Shown: in pieces, positions 39,651 to 50,251 of the stretch | Layout: every line of letters starts with the position of its first letter | Numbering within the stretch: position 1 is the first letter of the stretch | DNA from: Tetrahymena thermophila SB210 | Lineage: Eukaryota > Ciliophora > Oligohymenophorea > Hymenostomatida > Tetrahymenidae | Direction: 5' to 3' | Assembly: GCF_000189635.1 (NCBI RefSeq) | Contig: NW_002476364.1 | Location: forward strand, 248,001-312,000 | Length of the DNA stretch: 64,000 nucleotides | Made by a program: the position numbers and the translations under genes | Notes under the pieces: model-generated | What the model saw: only the letters and a program-made list of their open reading frames with translations | Databases searched by the model: none | Told to the model about the DNA's origin: nothing

Positions 39651-41114
39651 ATGAAATCTCAGCTAATAGTTAAAAACCCTTTATTCTCCAATTTAATTAA
39701 TTGGATAAATCCTTTCTCTAGAAGAACTATAAAAGTCTGGGGTGCGAACGTGGCATCATTAAATAGCAAAGGAAATGATTTAAAAGAACTTTTAGACTAG
39801 AAAAAACCTGATGTGGTGTTACTAAATGAGACATGGCTTAAAAGTGAGGAGACTTTTGACGATCCTAACTATTTAGAAATAGCTACCGATTTTAATCAAA
39901 AACACTAAGGAACTGCAATATTACTGAGGATAAACTCAAGCAAATATTATTCATGTTACCAAGTTTCTCATTCCAATAAAAATCTTACAGAGATAGTGTA
40001 AAATTTAACAATTAAATTCAAATAAAACAAGCAAAAAAATAATTTACATAAATTTTAAGTTTTTTAATTTTTTTTAATCTAATCAGTTTTTAATTTAATA
40101 AATTTATCATTTGCATTTAGTGATAAAAACCAAAAATTTTGAGATTCAATAATTAGCACAATTTATTTATTGTTCACTTTCTCTAAATAAAATTCATAAA
40201 TACTTTCTTTTAATTAATTTTAACAAACTATCTCTCATTTTTTATTTATTTATTTGTATTTTATAATAAAAAGTTAAAAACTTTATTTAATTAAAATAAG
40301 AGAAAAAAATAAATATATTTTTAAATTAGATATTTAAAATTATTTTGTTTTATTGTAAAATTAATTATTAATCCAAAATAGATTAAGACTAGATCCAGAA
40401 AATAAAATTCACTTTATATCAGTTTATGCACCTCCTTAAGGGAATGAAAATAGAGATGAATAAAGGGAAAAAGCACTTAGTGATTTCTACTCAACTGTTA
40501 GAGAATTTAAGTTTGATTAAAATTATAAATGCATTGGATATAGTGATTTTAATGCAAGATTAAGAAAATTTGTAGACAAGCAAGATGCAGACGCAAAAAA
40601 TTTACTTGAATCTTTGAAATCAATTAAATTAAATCTAATTTATGATTTAAAGCCATCGAGTTTTACAAGATCTGGAACTAATTCTAAAAATGAAGCATCA
40701 CAATCTTACATAGATTATTTTTTTTATAGAAATTTATCTTACAAAAAATTCAAAATCTTAGATAGTATTGGAAAAAGTGATCACAGCTTATTAGAAGTAT
40801 AAATAAAAAAGTAGATTAAGGTAAAGCTGCTAATTTATTTAATTGCCTTTTTAATAATGCCGTTATTCCTATATCACAGAAAAGATATAACTTTACAAAT
40901 GATAATAAACTAAGCTATTGATTTCTTGGATGATTTCTTTTCAAAAGAAAATTTTGGTAAAAATTAGTTAGAAGGTCTAAAATAATCAATTTAAACAGTA
41001 CTTCCCGAGACTCATAAATAAAGTCTAAATAAGTATACAATTTCAGCTATAGTTGCTATAGCTTTTTCTTTCATAATTATTTTAATGCGTAGATTAAATA
41101 TTTTCTTTAGATGA
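39651..41114 (+). CDS. LINE-type endonuclease/exonuclease/phosphatase (EEP) domain protein with two C-terminal membrane segments
   Basis: Exons 39651-39997 and 40382-41114 with a 384-nt intron; 359 residues from ATG 39651, possibly more upstream. The first 255 residues read like the apurinic-type endonuclease of non-LTR retrotransposons. In order: KVWGANVASLNSKG, PDVVLLNETWL with the metal-binding glutamate, ISVYAPPQGNE, YSDFNARLRKF in the place of GDFNA, SYIDYFFYRNL, and a terminal SDHSLLEV. The key E, D-x-N and SDH residues are all present, so the active site looks intact. No reverse transcriptase, zinc knuckle or poly-A tail follows. Instead there are two hydrophobic segments (LLIYLIAFLIMPLFLY and ISAIVAIAFSFIIILM) separated by about 70 polar residues, then TGA at 41112. 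The intron, in-frame TAA/TAG glutamines and absence of decay suggest a working host gene. Whether it is domesticated or a related cellular phosphodiesterase is inference. Confidence 0.75.
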
Positions 41115-41783
41115 TCAAAATGAAAGCTTTCTTTTAAAAAGCTAATTAAAAAATAGAATTTTATATGAAATTTTAAAGATAAATTATTTTTTAATGTAAA
41201 AACTCTTTATTTTTAAGTTAGTAATAATTAGTAAGTAAGTAACCAAGTATTTTTAAAAAAATTTATGTTGAGATGGAAAATATGATGCTTTTTTTTATAA
41301 TAACATTCATCTCTTTTTATTAATATTAAATTTAAGTTATTATTTAGCAATCTACCGTACATATATAAAGGTAAATAAATCAAAAAATCGTAGTAAATTT
41401 AAAAATAAATATACTTCCACCCTTTACATACTTTGAAACCTACAATTTTTTATGTTCATGATTTGAGAAAAGGCATTAACTATTTATTATCAGTAATTTA
41501 TTAAAATTAGATAAAAAAATATATATATATATATAATGATAATCACAATTAAAATATCAGGATAGCTAAACATCTAAAAGAATGACTAGAATGCTATATG
41601 TATAATATATATGTATGTAATAAATAAGTAAAAATTTTATATTAAGTTGAAATAAATAAATATAATTTTGTTAATTCGATTTGTTTTTTTAATAATGAAG
41701 TAGTTTGTTAGTTTGTTTGTTTTTTCGTTTGCTAATGCAAAGAAAAACTATTTATTGTTTTATTTTAATTTTGTTATCAAAGT
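41115..41783. other. intergenic between converging genes
   Basis: Separates a + strand gene from the - strand genes that follow. AT-rich, with an ATATATATATATA run near 41520 and a GTTTGTTTGTTT run near 41710. No gene seen. Confidence 0.6.
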
Positions 41784-42962
41784 TCATTGCATATTCTCTA
41801 TAAATAGACTTTCTACACAATATAATGTGACATGGATATCTATCTGCTTATATTGAGGTGAAGGATAGCGTGCATTTGGATAAGTGTTCATTTTATATTC
41901 AGAATATAGATAAGGAATTAGTTAATTATCTAAAAAATAGTTAAAGAACTCTATAAAAATTTTTTAGGCGCAATTTATTAGATATTAGATATAATTAGGA
42001 CAACGATTAATCTTCTCCTTGACAATTTCAATTAATTTGTTTATTTCTCCTTTGTTAGAGCTGGCGTCTTAAAACAAATATTTCACATTATTATAGTTAA
42101 ACTTAGTTCTGTTTTCATTATATAGTTGAACAAAAGCAACAAGAATATCTTTTCTCAAATCTTTTTCTGAATCTGGAAAAAGTTAATTATAAATATTGTC
42201 TATGCGATTATAAATCTGAAAGACTTATTAATCTTGTAATTTGTTTTCGAAGTATTATTAAAGTCTAACTTGGTTTATATTTTTATTACTTTTCTGTAAG
42301 ATAGTTCTAATAGTGTTCTTCTTTATCTCATTCTTAAACTGGCGCAAAGCTTCAATACCTATATCTAATTGAGTCAGATTTTAAATTCTTTGAATTAATC
42401 TATCATCTTTAACGTCACGTCTTTATTTTAATTAATTGCTTTAATTAGCAGTATTCGTAGTATTAAGATTATTATTTTAATCATCACTCAACTACGATGA
42501 TAAATAATTTAGATTTTCATATTAGTTTTCAATTTCGATTTATTCATGATTATTATTTTATTATTACTCTTCATTATTCTAATAACTATTGAAGTAAACA
42601 TCAGTATTTTATTATTATTAATAGTTTATATTATTATTTTGTATATCTTCATTATTAAATAAATCTTCCATGAAGTCATCTACTTAATTTCCATCAAATG
42701 CGTTTTTTGGCTCTTCTTGTTAGCTAGGATAGTATTGACTTAAACAAGCAGAATTTATGTCGACAAGGGGAGGTTAATAATAATCATTTTGAAAGAAACT
42801 GTTTTCTAAATTATAATCAAATTTGTCGTCAAAAAGATGATAGCCCAGTGAATCTTAGGTTGTTCCATTAGTGATTTGGTGCAAGTTAATTTAAGAAATA
42901 GGTTCTTTAACCAAAGTTTCTTTTTTGATTTCTTGCTCTTCTTCAAAGTAGTAATTTGACAT
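41784..42962 (-). CDS. Q/N-rich protein, single exon, unknown function
   Basis: ATG 42962 to TGA 41786-41784, 392 residues, no intron. The N-terminal half is acidic and very rich in glutamine and asparagine (runs of TAA-coded Q), with aromatic residues scattered through it. The C-terminal half (about 185-392) is a denser, helical-looking domain, e.g. DIGIEALRQFKNEIKK and DLRKDILVAFVQLYNENR. No signal peptide or membrane segment. Overall layout (disordered Q/N-rich front, helical back) resembles the gene at 47241-48504, but I could not align them convincingly. I do not recognise a family; a regulatory or assembly role is only a guess. Confidence 0.8.
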
Positions 42963-43104
42963 TTCTTTATTTTTTGTAGTTTTTTTGTGATTTAACAATA
43001 CTTAATTATTATTTAAATTATCAATTTTTCGAAATGATAACCATATAAATAATATCTATTGCACGAAATTTACAAAGTGAATTAAGAGATTAAATTTGAA
43101 AATT

Positions 43105-43215
43105 TCATTATCCCCATTCGCATTTCCGAAAATATATTGTATAAGTGCAGGATTGGGATGAGTCAGAAGATTTCATATTTTTGAGAATCTTCATACCGAT
43201 TCTGGGACGCAAATA
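43105..43215 (+). ncRNA. possible structured RNA: small GC-richer island with hairpin
   Basis: A short island of more balanced composition (includes GGATTGGGATGAGTCAG). It holds a perfect 7-bp stem, GAAGATT at 43166-43172 with AATCTTC at 43186-43192, 13-nt loop. No open frame explains it. The - strand of the island at 16285-16425 shares GGATTGG followed by a helix at a similar distance, which may be chance. RNA identity not established. Confidence 0.25.
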
Positions 43216-43807
43216 AATTTATTTTTAAAAGTTTTATTTAAAAGTACCCTTTTTGAATATCTGTTACATAAATGTAATAAGAAAATGAAGATTAGAAGAC
43301 TTTATAAAAATCACAAAAATGTCAACTAAAGAGTAGATAAATATTAATATATCTAAGAATTTTTGAGGTCATTTATTTATTTAATATGAGCTTAAAATTA
43401 ATGAATTAGTTAATCATAATGATGATAAATTAGGAACAGGGGAAAAAAACAATAAACGGAGCTATTATTTTATTTTTATTAATTAATTTCATGAATTTTT
43501 TTCATCAGTCTTTTTTTTCTATTTTCATTTTTAAATTTGATTGATATTTAGTTGTATAATCAAAATCTACTTATTTCGATAGAATCTCTGTGGGTAAATT
43601 ATTTAATTATTTATTTTCTTATTTGCTTAACTTTACATTTCCTCATGTGGTGTTTGTTTTTCAGAATATCACAAAGTCAATAACCAAACAAAAATTTTAC
43701 ATATTTAATATTTTTAAAACTATTTTATTTTATTTTACAATTAGTTTTAATTATAAAGAATAAAATATATTATAAGCGTGAACAACGCTTTTATTTATCT
43801 ATCTTTA
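43216..43807. other. intergenic, AT-rich
   Basis: No gene or repeat I can support. TGAs are frequent in all frames. Confidence 0.5.
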
Positions 43808-44345
43808 ATTTGGAGTTTTAGCTTTTAATATATTTTTTCTTTCATTTAATATAATTTGAAAAACTTTTGTAAAATATGCTTTCTTTGCATTTTTAAAGGA
43901 AATATATCAATCAATTACTTTATATTCTTTAATGACCTAATCTCAGTTCTCATAAGTCTTTATAAAAACATTTTTATCTACTCTTAAATATTTTATTACT
44001 ACTACCTCACCATTAAATAATCACTTGTTTTTACTCTTCTCTTCGAAATGGGCTCTATCCTCAAAATAAACATAATTATTATTTATCAATTTTGATGATT
44101 TTTTTATAAAATAGCTTTTTATTAAGAAATATTTTAAAAATTGTCAGAGATAAATGAGGAAAGGTTGTGTTGCTAATTAAAAATGATTTAGCTTTATTTT
44201 CTAATTTTAATTTACTTCTGGCTGCATCAAATTCCTGATCATATTTTAGATTTTTTGAGTTCAACATTTATGCATGCGCATATCATGGAAATTTCAAGAA
44301 AAATTCGAGAAATATATTCTGAACTGTAGAAATACAAACAGCCAT
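43808..44345 (-). pseudogene. decayed coding relic with four in-frame TGAs and one frameshift
   Basis: Reading the - strand from ATG 44345 gives protein-like sequence (MLNSKNLKYDQEFDAARSK, then after one +1 shift near 44080, YFEDRAHFEEKS, NGEVVVIKYLRVDK, VIKEYKVID, YISFKNAKKAYF). It is interrupted by TGA at 44285-44283, 44023-44021, 43945-43943 and 43909-43907. Each TGA sits where tryptophan would fit (e.g. TYEN-x-DQVIK). TAA and TAG also occur as apparent glutamine codons, so the nuclear code with TGG to TGA decay is the simplest reading. A mitochondrial insert (TGA = Trp) would explain the TGAs but not the internal TAA and TAG. I do not recognise the family. Confidence 0.45.
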
Positions 44346-44676
44346 TTTTAGAGATAATTATGTCTTTATTAAATCTCTATAATAACAATAAATTTTACTT
44401 AAAACATCTTTAGTGCTGTTCTGTCTATAAATTTTTACTAACTAACTAATTAGCTAAATAATTATAATATGTTATGAAATATGCGTTAAACTTAACTTGA
44501 ATTCTTCTAAATGTCTGAAATGAGAATGACTCAAATTAGAAAGAGAAATAAAATAATATAATGATTCAAAAATTTGCTTTTCAATTGATTTTAAAAAAAT
44601 GGAATATTATTAATGAAAGGAAAGTAAAATCTTATTTTTTAATACAAATTTAAAAAATAAAAGCTTTTGATTATTT

Positions 44677-44973
44677 GAATTAGGTGATCTAAATAAACAG
44701 TTTCTAGCTAAAGGTAATTTAGATATAGAGCAGATTGAGCAAGAAGTAAATGAATGTGCTTGCTTATTAAAGTAATAGACTGATTGTATGCTAATGCTTA
44801 ATGTCTCAATAAAAACTAAACATTTCATGCAAAAATAATATGTATACTTAGAATAAAAATTATAAGTAATTCATAATTCATTATTTTTCTATTAATCCTT
44901 AATTTCTCTTTCTATTTATCTATTTTCTCTTTTAAATTTTTTTAAGACATTTGAAGCTTTATTTACAGACTGA
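44677..44973 (+). pseudogene. coding-like fragment lacking a start
   Basis: A frame following TGA 44668 reads LDIEQIEQEVNECACLLKQQ and KTKHFMQK before drifting into AT-rich sequence and ending at TGA 44971. The codon texture of the first 58 residues looks real, but no ATG or upstream exon could be joined to it. It may be the last exon of a gene, or a fragment of a lost one. Not recognised. Confidence 0.25.
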
Positions 44974-44985
44974 GACTGACTAACT

Positions 44986-45050
44986 GACTCACTCACTCAC
45001 TCACTCACTCACTCACTCACTCACTCACTCACTCACTCACTCTCTCACTT
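44986..45050. repeat. (CACT)n microsatellite
   Basis: About 15 perfect or near-perfect tandem CACT units, ending in CTCTCACTT. It is the only such tetranucleotide run in the window and its roughly 50% GC stands out sharply from the AT-rich flanks. Confidence 0.95.
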
Positions 45051-46037
45051 CAAAATTACCATGAAAACATTTAAATAATTGCCCATCAATAAGTATTTAT
45101 CATTTTATATTTGAAATCAATTTAAATAAAGAAATATATTAACTTTGAATTTATCTTTCTCTTTTCTTTTCGCTTTTTAGTATCTATTCAAATTTTTCAT
45201 TTTTAGATTTTTAGGAAATTGATGAATATTGTTATTATTAGCTTTCTATGATAAAAAAACTATTATTTTACATTTTTTCTTATTCAATCTTTAAAAGTTT
45301 AAATATATTGTATTTATTTATTTAATTACTTACTTTTTTGGTTATTTATTAAAACAAATAAATCATTTTTATTAAAATAATAGAGAGAGTTAGATGCTTT
45401 CTTTTATGGTTATTTGTTATCTTAATTCTTTTATATTCTTTGTAATATACATTCTATCTATCTAGTTATCTATTTATATTATGCTTATTTAATTTAACTT
45501 ACTATGAATTTATAGTATAATTTTTGGTTTTACTATTTGATATGAAAACATGTTTGTTTTATCAAGCTGTTGTTTATTAAAATCTTTTTATTATATTTAC
45601 TAATAATAAAATAATTAATAATCAATTTTTTTTTAGCAAAAAGTATATTTACATTCAAAATAATTAAATTATTAGAGACTATTAATTGCTCTTTTAGTTG
45701 ATTATGATTTCTTGATCACATTTTGTAATATTCCTTATGCATTTTTTGTTAAAAAAGGATAGCTTTTCTACTTTTAATGATAAAATTAATTTTTAAATAT
45801 TTTATTAGCATGAAAAATAAGATTATGAAAATTAATAATATTGATCAAACTATCTTCTTTCTATTTAAGCACTACACAAATTTCCAAAATTTCTTAAACG
45901 AAAAATAATTTTCAACTTATTTAAAGAAAACATACTTTAGATTTTGTAATAATTTATGATTACTTAAAAAAATATTTTTTCATAATAAATTTTAATTATT
46001 TTTAATTGTTAAATCGAATAGTTGGTGCTTCTTTTAT
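45051..46037. other. intergenic; one 49-codon frame of uncertain status
   Basis: AT-rich. A short + frame at 45810-45959 (KINNIDQTIFFLFKHYTNF...) looks mildly coding and is preceded by a TTATTAG acceptor-like site, but no partner exon was found. Nothing else supported. Confidence 0.3.
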
Positions 46038-46316
46038 TCATTTAAATTTGATTGGATTATGTACCATGACATATATTTCTTCTACATATTTAATAATGTT
46101 GAAAATTGTTTTGTAATTTTTAGTATTTGTGGCTTTTTTAATTAAGATTGTATTTACAATATCTAATAAAGTTTTCTTTAAAACTTTTTATTCTTCATCT
46201 TGTAATTTATCCAGCTCTTAAATCAAAATATCATTAAATGTTTTTATAGATATATATTCTTTTTTTGGATATTTAATTTTATAATCATAAAATTCATTTA
46301 TTTATTTCAATATAAA
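46038..46316 (-). pseudogene. exon-2-only copy of the Q/N-rich gene at 47241-48504
   Basis: Intact frame of 93 codons ending in TGA 46040-46038. It closely matches exon 2 of the gene at 47241-48504 (INEFYDYKIKYPKKEYIS against INEFYDYKIEYPKKQYIS). The intron sequence and acceptor upstream (TACCAAG) are also duplicated, but the roughly 900-nt first exon is missing. Without a first exon it probably makes no protein. A start at ATG 46367 reading through the old intron is possible (109 residues). Confidence 0.65.
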
Positions 46317-46384
46317 CTTGGTAACGTTACTTGCAAAATTTATTGTTTCTTAGCAGTTAACCTACATTAATACAGTTTTAGTTT

Positions 46385-46510
46385 AAGTTTTCTATTTTTT
46401 AGATTTTATTATTTATATTTTTATTATTATAAATTTAAAAATATTAAGACTAATTTAAAATATACCATTGATCTTCTTTTTATAATGAAAATAAAAGTTT
46501 ATTATTTTCC
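46385..46510. repeat. duplicated 5'-flank segment (partner at about 48518-48650)
   Basis: The sequence around TTTTCTATTTTTTAGATT, the following TTATTATTATAAATTTAAAA and TTCTTTTTATAATGAAAATA recurs with few changes at 48518-48650, directly upstream of the start of the gene at 47241-48504. Together with the exon-2 copy this outlines a tandem duplication with an internal deletion. Confidence 0.7.
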
Positions 46511-46519
46511 TTTATTGCA

Positions 46520-46781
46520 ATTATAAGGGCACATAAATTCTTTAATCTAAATGATGGTAGATAATAGGATATCAAATTAGAAGAGTTGCAATATGGTATT
46601 ATTTAATTTTAATTGATTGTTTTATATTTATTTTTATTTAAAAAGAACATTAAAGTGAAGAAGAATTAGAGAATCAATCAATGTTCAGGTAACTTAATAT
46701 TACTATGCTATTGAGTTTAACTAATAATATTTCTAAAAACATACTAGGAGAAGAAGGTATGGACTTAATCATTTCAAGTGA
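46520..46781 (+). CDS. 3' part of a small three-exon gene
   Basis: Three exon pieces join in phase: one ending at 46595, then 46646-46688 and 46748-46781 with TGA 46779-46781. The joined peptide reads NLNDGRQQDIKLEELQYEHQ, then an acidic SEEELENQ patch, and a basic end RRRRYGLNHF. Both introns (50 and 59 nt) have clean GT and AG ends, which makes chance unlikely. No in-frame ATG was found upstream before a TGA, so the first exon is missing or unrecognised. It lies next to the duplicated segment and may be a truncated copy. Family unknown. Confidence 0.4.
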
Positions 46782-47240
46782 TAAGGAAGATTATTAATAA
46801 TTAGAAAGAAAATTGTATTAAAAAAAAAATAAACTTCAAAAAATATTAAAACATCAATAAATAAATAAATAAATAATTTTTTTCAATATTAAATTTTGTG
46901 ATTATATATATGTTTGTTTTTAATTTATCAAAAAAAACAATTTTATTGTTTTAAATACTTAATTTATAATATTTATTGAATTATTTTTAACATAGTAACC
47001 AATAGATTATTTAATATTTTTTAAATTTATAACTTCAATTTTTAATTTAATTGATAATAATAAATAAATCTGTATTTATTTTACATTCTTTTTTACTGTC
47101 AATATTTTATACAAAAAAATCATTATTAAATAAATCAAATAGACGTAATTATAAAATAAATGCAACAGTAAATATATATTAAATATTTACAGTTCATCCA
47201 TTATGTTAAATAAATGAATTATGGGTAACATATAAAATAT
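46782..47240. other. intergenic, AT-rich
   Basis: Short TAAATAAATAAATA run near 46860. No gene seen. Confidence 0.6.
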
Positions 47241-48504
47241 TCATAGTCTGACCGCTTTTTTTATTGATTCAAAATCGATTGGATTACGTATCATGACCTT
47301 TATTCTTTCTATATATTTGATAATGTTGAGCATTGTTTTGTAATTTTTAGTATTTGTCGCTTTTTTAATTAAGATTGTATTTGCAATATCTAATAAAGTT
47401 TTCTTTAAAACTTTTTATTCTTCATCTTGTAATTTATTATACTCTTCAATCAAAATATCATTAAATGTTTTTGTAGATATGTATTATTTTTTTGGATATT
47501 CAATTTTATAATCATAAAATTCATTTATTTTTTGTAATATAAACTTGAAAATGTAATTTGCAATATTTTTTGTTTCTTAGCACTTAATCTCTCCAAGTAA
47601 GTTTTACACTCTATTTTTTTTTCTTTTTTTTCTCAATTGGAGCAGCTTATTATGGGAGAGTTTCTATGTTTTAGATTTCTTGTTTTTATTCTAATTATTA
47701 TTAATTATTTTCAAGTTATGAATAAGTATTTTAGTTTCCTTGTTATTAATGCTAAGTAAGTTGCATAGATTAAATTTATTCATTTTAGCATAATTATAGA
47801 GTTTTAAAGCTATCAATTAGTGTTTATATGGTTATTATTTAATCTTATGTTTTGTTAAAGTTAATAGGAATTAAGTTGTTATTGATATACACTTATTAAT
47901 TCATGTTTAGAATTTAAAACTAATTTTAATCAACTTATTGATAAGGTTCTTAATCAAATAGAACTTCATTTACTTCTAAATCCATTTCTGAGTTAATTTA
48001 ATAGTCAAATTAATTTAAATTTATTTATTATTATACTTAATTTGTGTGTTTCGGATAGAAATCATTGTGTTCAAATTCTTTAGCTTGATGAGTATTTTAT
48101 TACATTTAAAATTACTCATTTTGTTAAATCTTAATGTTTTCTTCATATTAAAAGTACACACTTTCATCAATTATTTGATATTAATTGTAGCTACTATTAT
48201 CAGTGAAAACGGTTTCATCATTATTTTGATACAGTTGTTCTTCTTACTAAATTTGACAAAATGTTTCAAAGCTGTTATCATTTTAAAAAGAATGATTATC
48301 ATGAAAAGGAAGAATTTTTAATTTTTCTCTTTTTTTTTCATCTTATTCCTATACAAAAGGCTTCTAAGTTGAGTCTGATGTATCAAAGTTAATTAGATGA
48401 TTATGATCATTTGTTTAAGTTAAAGTCTAAGTTCCTAGTAATCTATAATTGAAACTGTTATTATACAAAAGATCATCAATTAGTTATTATTTAGTAGTTA
48501 GCAT
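47241..48504 (-). CDS. Q/N-rich protein, two exons, unknown function
   Basis: Exon 1 48504-47608 and exon 2 47543-47241, 65-nt intron with GTAAAA donor and TTTTCAAG acceptor; 399 residues, TGA 47243-47241. Residues 1-285 are acidic, very rich in glutamine and asparagine and probably disordered, closing with a lysine run (EKKKKKK). Exon 2 encodes a compact, lysine-rich helical domain of about 100 residues (ILIEEYNKLQDEEQKVLKK, TNTKNYKTMLNIIKYIERI). No signal or membrane segment. The same exon 2 occurs alone at 46038-46316, so the domain has been copied locally. Exon 1 could at first sight be read into the intron as a frameshift in an A-run, but the phase-0 splice explains it. Not recognised. 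Confidence 0.75.
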
Positions 48505-49302
48505 TATTTCAGTTTTTGTTGAAATTTTCTATTTTTTAGATTTTATTATTTATAGTTTTATTATTATAAATTTAAAAATATTATGACTAATATAAAATAT
48601 CGTCTTCTTTTTATAATGAAAATAAAAGTCTTTTATTTTCTTTTATTAAAATTATAATTGGCATGATTAAAAAAATATTCTAATCTTATATGTAATAGAA
48701 ATTTATGAGTGTACGAGTGATCTGGGAATATTGAAATTTTTATTCCCAATGTTCTTAGCATATGGAAAATTTAAACTTTTAAATTATAGAATAGATTCAA
48801 ATAATAAAATATTGAATTATATATAAATAAATAAATTAATTAATCAAACTATTTTATCTATTATTTATTTATAAGTTGAATGAAAAAAAATCATAAATAC
48901 TATCTCTAAACATACCATAAGTTTATTTTATATTTCAGTTTTTTTCAAACAATGTTTTACTAGAATAAATTATTTAATTATAAACAACAAAAACAAGATA
49001 AATTTATAGAAATCTATTATTAAATATAAACACCTTAAAAGTATTATAATATAAAATAAAGATATTTCACATAATAAGAATTCCCATATTTAGAAATAAA
49101 TTAATTAGTGGAAGCGATTTAAAGTGCAAACAACATATAATGATTTAATTGTAGGTATTACGTATTTTCAATATTACGCAAAAATTTTATCTTCATTTTT
49201 TAAAATTTGTTTTTGCATTTTAGAATAAATTATTCTAAAATTTAGATTTGAAAATATATACGCTTTTCTATTACTTAAATTTTCTTTTAGTTTCTGATAA
49301 AG
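48505..49302. other. intergenic; one short inverted repeat
   Basis: Includes the duplicated flank (48518-48650) and a perfect 7-bp inverted repeat TGGGAAT/ATTCCCA (48723-48729 and 48742-48748, 12-nt loop) of unknown meaning. No gene seen. Confidence 0.4.
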
Positions 49303-49725
49303 ATGTTTTTAATCAAATCAAAAAAAAGATCTAAATTTTTCAAAAGACTGAAAATTATAAATGAACACAAATTAAACTATCGCCAAACTGACAACTGGCT
49401 AGTAGAATTATTGAGAGGTCCTATAAAAGATAATTATTATTATTGCTAATAGTAATTAAAATATTAATCATATAATAATTATTGGGAATTTATAAATTGC
49501 CCTTATATAAAAAATATTAATCATTCAAATATTTATAAATATTATTTTGAACATATTTATAATACATAAAAATATTTTTGGTTATTAGTTAAATTATTTT
49601 AATTTAACATTATAAGAATTTTATTAATAATATTATTTATAGGATTAAGAGTGCAAATGTAACAATTAAAAATATCTTCAGTTTATTATATGAAAGTTAA
49701 AATATATAAAAATTAAGTAATGTGA
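49303..49725 (+). CDS. possible 140-residue basic protein
   Basis: ATG 49303 to TGA 49723-49725, one exon. The first 45 residues look coding (basic start KSKKRSKFFKRLKI, then RQTDNWLVELLRGPIKD). The remainder is rich in tyrosine, asparagine and isoleucine with a hydrophobic stretch (ILLIILFIGL) and could be fortuitous AT-rich sequence. It may be a short real gene whose 3' exons I have misread. No family recognised. Confidence 0.3.
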
Positions 49726-50251
49726 CCATATATATTTAATAACAGACCCTTCAGGTTTATAATTCAAAAAATAAAGAAATTTAAATAAATTATTTTAATT
49801 ATCATATATTATCTAATTTAAATTATTAAAAAATATTTTGATATAATTAAATATATATTTTAAATGAAATACCACCATCTGTACATACCTACACAGTTCG
49901 TGATATTTTAATATCAGGATTATCAATATATATACTTACATACAAATATATTAATTCCATTCATTAATTTTTAATATTTTGTTTATCATAGTTAATATAA
50001 ATAAATAAATTCAATGTTAAAAGACTTTTTGTTTTAATTTAATATTTTAAAAATCATTTTATTTTATAATCAACTAAAAATAAAATACTTATTAATAATA
50101 TCAATAAACTTTTGATATTGAATATATTTAGTTAAATATTTTTAACAATATTTGGATTGATTAACATCAACATAATTCTAATTACTTCTAAGAGAAAACT
50201 AACTAAATATATATAATTTGATATTACATAACATTTAAACTGTTAGAAATT
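49726..50251. other. intergenic, AT-rich
   Basis: No feature supported. Confidence 0.5.

Noticed and set aside
39651..41114. Complete non-LTR retrotransposon
   Set aside because: No reverse transcriptase motif (such as YADD) or further element frame occurs downstream; membrane segments and a stop follow instead.
47595..47635. Apparent frameshift in an A8-G-A9 tract of the Q/N-rich gene
   Set aside because: A 65-nt GT-AG intron (47607-47544) restores frame exactly in phase 0, so no frameshift is needed.
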